Below are positions 59,631 to 64,000 of a stretch of 64,000 nt of DNA, in pieces. Source of the stretch: Apricaphanius iberus (taxonomy: Eukaryota > Chordata > Actinopteri > Cyprinodontiformes > Aphaniidae); assembly GCA_028564705.1 (NCBI GenBank), contig JAPXFQ010000113.1, positions 1,240,001-1,304,000 of the forward strand, in the 5' to 3' direction. A program made the position numbers and the translations under genes. The notes under the pieces were generated by a model. That model made no database searches and was not told the DNA's origin. It saw only the letters and a list, made by a program, of their open reading frames with translations. Within the stretch, counting starts at the first letter, position 1. Each line of letters begins with the position of its first letter.

Positions 59631-60094
59631 TTAAAAAATAAATCAATGAAGGGGGAAAATGGCTGTGAAGGGGAAGGGGAGGAGACTAAGGCTCCCTGCA
59701 GCGGTTATGTATATTTGCTCCCCACCGGAATAATTAGAGGTGATGTTTTGGCAAAAAAGTAGGACGTAACCGCGAATACCGATCTACACTCCACATGTAC
59801 CTTACTTGAATGACATATTCCAATGCCTTTCCCACTTTCATGAGTAATAGAGCAAGGCCTTCAGTGTTCCATCATAAGGATGTGTTGAAAAAAAAATTCA
59901 AACATTGATTCTGAATCAATCTTATACAAATTCTAAGACTCGAATACAAAAAAACATAGTTTGCCCTTATTTACAGTTAAAATACAAAATACAGTCAGCT
60001 GTTTTTTTCCTGGTAAACTGTTACTCACCCAGAGTTAGGTAATTTAATTATAGGAATATAATTAAGACAACAGCTCAAATAAACGTTTTTAATA

Positions 60095-60235
60095 GCGCTG
60101 TCCCATATTTATATCGAATGGATCAGATTGAATAAGATCGATTGGACTGAATCAGATCGGATCATTACAATTGATTCTACTCTTAAGAATCGGAATCAAA
60201 TCAATTCATGAAATGTGAATGATACCCAGCCCTAG
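60095..60235. mobile_element. hAT MITE end
   Basis: Read inward from 60235 on the minus strand, CTAGGGCTGGGTATCATTCA, then repeated GATC/GATTC motifs, match a common fish hAT MITE terminus. The opposite end was not found. Confidence 0.45.
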
Positions 60236-60699
60236 TCCCACGATATTAGGAAATCATGATTTATTAACTGCAGCTGTGGATACAATCTAGTCAAAGAAAA
60301 GAAAAAAGTAAAAAAAAAAACTTCAGTTACATCCATTACACAGGAATTGTCAGTTCACTGGTGCAACAAGTGTTGCATTAGATTATTATTAATTGACATT
60401 ACATTTTTATTCTTATTTCAAATCAGTGACAGTTAACATCAGTTTTTATTTGACAAAGGAAATGTATAATTGCAGTAACAATAATTAATATACAAATCTT
60501 ATGGGTCACGTTCTATAAACACAAAAAGGGAAAGATTTCTCTGTTTCACACAGATATTGCTGTTAATGCTTTTTTATTATATAATGACTCTGACTGAACT
60601 CAGAACCGTTTGGGGAAAAGTTTGGCTGATGTTAAAATAAAAGCTACATCTCACAAAAATATGTGCTTGATGAAGCGATATAAGGGGATGATATTTGCC

Positions 60700-61011
60700 T
60701 TATCGGACTTTTGAATCAGTGAAATTTACGCACACGTCTTCGGTCATTTTTTCAACTGTCCCCGCTGACCACGTGACTCAGGTCCTCCTCGTTTAAAAAA
60801 AGTACCGCTACCCCTGTTGCAGATACCCACAGCCTTAGCGGAGGTGGTTAGGTATTTCCACCAAACCATCTGGGCGACTCTGTGCGCAGACCCAGCCGTG
60901 AGTGCAATCCGAAATTTCTGACGTTGTGTGCTGAGCCCGGGAGTCCTGGGAGCGTCTTTTTGTGGCTGATCTGCATCTTACAAAATCTGATCTCTGAGCT
61001 TCACCCCCGGG
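60700..61011 (+). promoter_or_regulatory. cpa6: cpa6 promoter-proximal region and 5' UTR (approximate)
   Basis: This stretch directly precedes cpa6 exon 1 and must include at least its 5' UTR. It contains CACGTG (60770-60775), an E-box core, overlapping TGACTCA (60774-60780), a perfect AP-1 consensus. A weak TTTAAAAAAA run follows at about 60792-60801. The transcription start cannot be fixed from sequence alone. Confidence 0.35.
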
Positions 61012-61127
61012 ATGGATCTGAATCATAGGAGAGCGATTGGCGCCTCCGTTTTACTGACCTGTGTGATGATATGCACTCATGGGTCATGTCCCGCCGGCGC
61101 GTATCAGTACAACAACCGCTACGCAGG
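61012..61127 (+). CDS. cpa6: cpa6 exon 1, carboxypeptidase A6 (partial)
   Basis: CPA6 is a secreted M14-family zinc carboxypeptidase that is bound to extracellular matrix and removes C-terminal hydrophobic residues after pro-region cleavage. Only exon 1 is visible: 38 codons plus 2 nt. It begins MDLNHRRAIGASVLLTCVMI, a positively charged start followed by a hydrophobic signal-peptide core at about residues 8-27, and ends AYQYNNRYAG. The YNNRYAG motif matches the start of the CPA6 propeptide as I recall it. The start is supported by an in-frame TGA at 60988-60990 with no other ATG between. The donor is GCAGG|GTGAGT, phase 2. Divergent placement next to prex2 reproduces the human PREX2-CPA6 neighbourhood. 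The catalytic exons were not found in 61128-64000 and should lie to the right. The short exon alone would be weak evidence; motif plus synteny makes it good. Confidence 0.85.
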
Positions 61128-61336
61128 GTGAGTGAATTAAAGAGCACTTCGTAACACACACAGATCACTCACTATTTTAGTAATTTCCCTCTCCTCAAAA
61201 ATAAAAACTCAAAACAAAGCGCAAAATAACAAAATGTAAGCACGTTTTTAAAGCTCCTGAGTGTGAAAAAGGAAAATCTTTTTTTGTGTGTATGTTTATA
61301 CTTCTGTCAATCATACTCCAGACACAATCTATGTAA
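61128..61336 (+). other. cpa6: cpa6 intron 1, beginning
   Basis: The intron starts with GTGAGT and continues at least to the right edge of the window. No second cpa6 exon is seen before 64000. Confidence 0.7.
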
Positions 61337-61411
61337 AATCTATAGAAGGTAAATAGCACAACTCTGCGCTATTCACCTTCACAAAGCTGTGCTATTTACC
61401 TTCTATAGATT
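61337..61411. repeat. perfect 24-bp inverted repeat in cpa6 intron 1
   Basis: AATCTATAGAAGGTAAATAG plus CACA (61337-61360) is exactly inverted at 61388-61411, with a 27-nt loop. The loop contains GCTATTCACCTTC, a third, near-identical copy of the arm's GCTATTTACCTTC. Confidence 0.9.
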
Positions 61412-61625
61412 TGATCTGCTTAACAAACAATACACTTTAAGTTCATTTTTGGTTGCTTGGTGATCAGGACTGGCCCAAGTTTGAACTGGCTTCATAGATG
61501 ATTTAGGAGCACACTTGGCTTTCAACCTTTTTTTTTATAAATAAAAATCTGTTAAATGAAGCGTTCAAGTGGATCCATTCTTTTCTTCTCTAATATCCCT
61601 AATGAAATTCAGAAGTAATTTAATT

Positions 61626-62552
61626 AGAGCATTATGAAGACTAAAGAACACAGCAGACAGGTCAGGGATAAAGTTATGAGGAGATTTAAAACACCTTTAG
61701 GGTATAAAGCAATAGCCCAAGCGTTAAACATCTTACTGAGTGGTGTTCAATCCATTATTCCAACACCAAAAAAGAGTAGGGTACAATTATATACCAACTA
61801 AGCGACACAAAGAACATCAATGAGAGGAGGAATTCAATGTAATTCAGTTTATTTATATTGCGCCAATTCACAACAGATGTAATCTCAAGGCACTTTGCAA
61901 GCAGCCAGGAGACCCATGGTAACCCTGGAGGAACTGAAGAAATCTACAGTTCAGGTTGAAAAATCTGATAACTATTAGATTGCAGAGCAGAACTTTTTGG
62001 AAGAGTGTTGAGAAATAAGGGAATCGGCAAGCATGAAGAAGGAGATGCCCTGGTAAGATGAGACCAAAGTTAGAGTTTGTTGAACATGCAAATCTCTTTA
62101 TTTAGTGGAAAACCAGCAATGAACCTCAATCTGAGCACCTTTTGTAAGGTGAAACATGTTGGCAGTATGAGGCTGTGGGAATGTCTTTCTTCAGCAGAAA
62201 CCTGGAATATGGTCAGAGTTGATGGATGGAGCTCCATACAAGGGGATCCTACAATTAAACCTGTCTGAGGTTGTCAAATACTTACACTTCTAAAAGAGCA
62301 GAGTTTCATTCTTATAGTCTGACTGACCTTGAGCTGTGATATGTAGAAAAATTACAAGAAAATGTAGCATCTAAATGTACAAAGCTGGTATGGACTTGGT
62401 GCTGTAGTTGCAGGAAAAAGGCTTTTGGAAATTATTGACACAGTATGGCTGATTAAAAATGTACATCTCCCTTTCTGGTTTTTATTCTTTAAAAGTCCAT
62501 ACAACCTCTTCATTTTACTTCACAATTGGTAAGTGGTCTATCACATAACAAC
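61626..62552 (+). mobile_element. Tc1/mariner remnant in cpa6 intron 1
   Basis: ATTATGAAGACTAAAGAACA and CAGCAGACAGGTCAGGGATA begin the transposase region. GGAGACCCATGGTAACCCTG, GTGAAACATGTTGGCAGTAT, TTTCTTCAGCAG and GGTCAGAGTTGATGGATGGA follow in order, ending with TCACATAACAACC near 62552. It is the same family as the copies at 8010, 14584 and 48262. Several deletions and stops, and a 70-bp insertion at 61831-61900, disable it. Confidence 0.75.
61831..61900 (+). repeat. short interspersed fragment inserted in the Tc1 copy
   Basis: AATTCAGTTTATTTATATTG then CGCCAATTCACAAC and CTCAAGGCACTTTGCAA is the end of a repeat very common in fish. It interrupts the Tc1 transposase between GAGAGGAGG and GCAGCCAGGAGACCC, so it arrived later. 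Confidence 0.6.
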
Positions 62553-62573
62553 CTGGTTTGTGTTTGTGATGTC

Positions 62574-64000
62574 CAGGGCCAGATTTAGGAGGATTTGGGC
62601 CCCTGGATTTTAACAAATCTGTGGGCCCCACATAATCGCAGTAATGTAGTTGTACATGAAAATGCACACAGGGTCAACATATTACCAAAAAAAAGGAAAA
62701 TAACATAAACCAAAAAATTTTGTTTAATGGCAGTTGGCAAGCAACATTTGGTGTACACTGTATACACAATATGCCCTGCTAATTTTTTATTTTATTTACA
62801 AAGTATTTAAAACAACGACATTCTGTCTATTATTTTGTCTTTTTAACACATCTCAACATTTTTTTCAGCACTAGAATGTTTGTTGAAAATGTCTTGGATA
62901 TCCAGTTGCAATTTGATAACTGTTAAATATTGTACCAGTTCCCTTCTGTTAACAGTTTACTTCGTGAAAAATAACATAACATCTTCCACAGTCTCTTCTT
63001 GGAGACATAAAGGCAAGATTCTTAGATATTGTAAAAGACATTTGACAAAACAAGCAACCTCTGTAGCACCTGTGCTGTAAGCTGAAAAAATTAATGTACA
63101 GCCTTGAAATATACTTTAACAAAGCTATATGAACAAGCTATACATGTTCACAGGATTTATTATTCCTTCACAAGAGGAAATAAAGGTATCCATGCTTAAA
63201 TTCAGTCTTTGGTTCAGAGTACTTGTAAATAGAAAAGGAGACAAATGTCAAAAAGTACTAATATGCCAACAAGTTCGAACATGGATGTAAACAACTATAT
63301 GATCAAGCAACATGAAAAATACTACAAAACTCTTTTAGTGATGAGACATAGTTGTTTCATAGATAAGCCTCATAAGTACTAGTTTGACAGGGACTTTGAA
63401 AAGATGGCAAACAAAGCCTTCACAAGATCACTAAAATCCAGCTTTCTCACTAGTTCACTCTCAAGAGACATAAGAGTCAAAATGATTTGCTTTTCATGTC
63501 CCACTGTGGATCTGAGTCTATTTTCCAATCATTTTAAGGTTAGAAAAGAATCACTCACACTTGCATTTGTTACAGGGAATGTCAGGTAATGTCTGGGCGT
63601 GAAATCTTTTATACATGCCAGACACGTTGGCAGCATTATCATATCATAACCCCCTACAGTTTTTGATTTTTATCTCTTCCAAAACCTTGAGTATAGAATC
63701 ACATTAGGCTTCCTCTGCAATACTTTCAATTGTTAGAAACTTCAGAAATCATTCTTGAGAGTGTCCTTTAGGTGACGCATGTCTTTGGATAATGTAAGAT
63801 GCTCAACATGGGCCACATCTGGAGCTGAGTCATCAGTGTTCCAGAAGTATTTGGCCACTTGTACTTGGCAGACAATTTCAGATAAAACATGATCAACCAT
63901 CATCTAAATGAAATCCCATGTTTTAGAAGAAAGACAGGAAGTTGCACCTACTCCTGCATTTCCTAATTTTTTTGGTGAGACTTCAGAAAAGGGACCAAAG
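62574..64000 (-). mobile_element. hAT transposon with ZMYM1-like transposase remnant (runs off the right edge)
   Basis: The 3' terminus CAGGGCCAGATTTAGGA starts at 62574. On the minus strand three transposase pieces are readable. KYFWNTDDSAPDVAHVEHLT (63865-63785) resembles the segment around the first catalytic Asp. YDNAANVSGMYKRFHAQ (about 63650-63591) resembles the YDNGANMSG motif around the second. NRLRSTVGHEK and SELVRKLDFSDLV (about 63525-63438), ending at a TAG at 63381-63379, match the C-terminal hAT dimerisation domain. In-frame stops and a deletion between the last two pieces show it is a pseudogene. The 5' half lies beyond 64000. It lies in cpa6 intron 1, directly after a Tc1 remnant. 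Confidence 0.75.

Noticed and set aside
61140..64000. cpa6 exon 2
   Set aside because: No plus-strand segment resembling the M14 propeptide with an acceptor in the right phase was found; the region is filled by Tc1 and hAT remnants.

Overview
The window is vertebrate nuclear DNA and almost certainly comes from a teleost fish. The evidence is short exons with GT-AG introns from under 300 bp to about 25 kb, plus a dense load of decayed Tc1/mariner, hAT and PIF/Harbinger-like DNA transposons, tRNA-derived SINEs and LINE 3' tails of fish type. There are no prokaryotic operons, CRISPR arrays or functional RNA genes.

Two protein-coding genes are present, both partial and arranged head to head. (1) prex2, a PIP3-dependent Rac guanine-nucleotide exchange factor, lies on the minus strand. 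Its first ten coding exons can be read from the start codon at 49246 down to 2750. All splice phases agree and give about 410 codons: the whole DH domain, the whole PH domain and the beginning of the first DEP domain. The remaining exons lie left of the window. (2) cpa6, a secreted M14 carboxypeptidase, lies on the plus strand. Only exon 1 (61012..61127) is inside the window; it holds the signal peptide and the first propeptide residues. The two start codons are about 11.8 kb apart. PREX2 and CPA6 are also divergent neighbours in human, and this synteny supports both names.

From left to right: 1-2749 is prex2 intron 10. 2750-23645 carries exons 10 to 2. Intron 6 in this stretch holds a Tc1 with a hairpin-bearing insert, a Tc1/hAT/fold-back nest, a LINE tail, two SINEs and another Tc1. 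23646-49108 is the 25 kb intron 1. It holds several hAT elements, one nested in another, a Tc1 with a broken transposase, two PIF/Harbinger-like elements and a hAT remnant that still carries an uninterrupted N-terminal transposase ORF. 49109-49246 is exon 1. 49247-61011 is the shared upstream region, with a LINE reverse-transcriptase remnant, two Tc1 remnants and two strong inverted repeats. 61128-64000 is cpa6 intron 1, with a perfect 24-bp hairpin, a Tc1 and a ZMYM1-like hAT transposase remnant that runs off the right edge.

I found no convincing new biological system. The most informative structures are layered transposon insertions whose target-site duplications are still readable, several long inverted repeats beside or between the two promoters, and the hAT ORF. 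Family names for transposons, and comparisons with human proteins, rest on recall of consensus sequences and not on a search.
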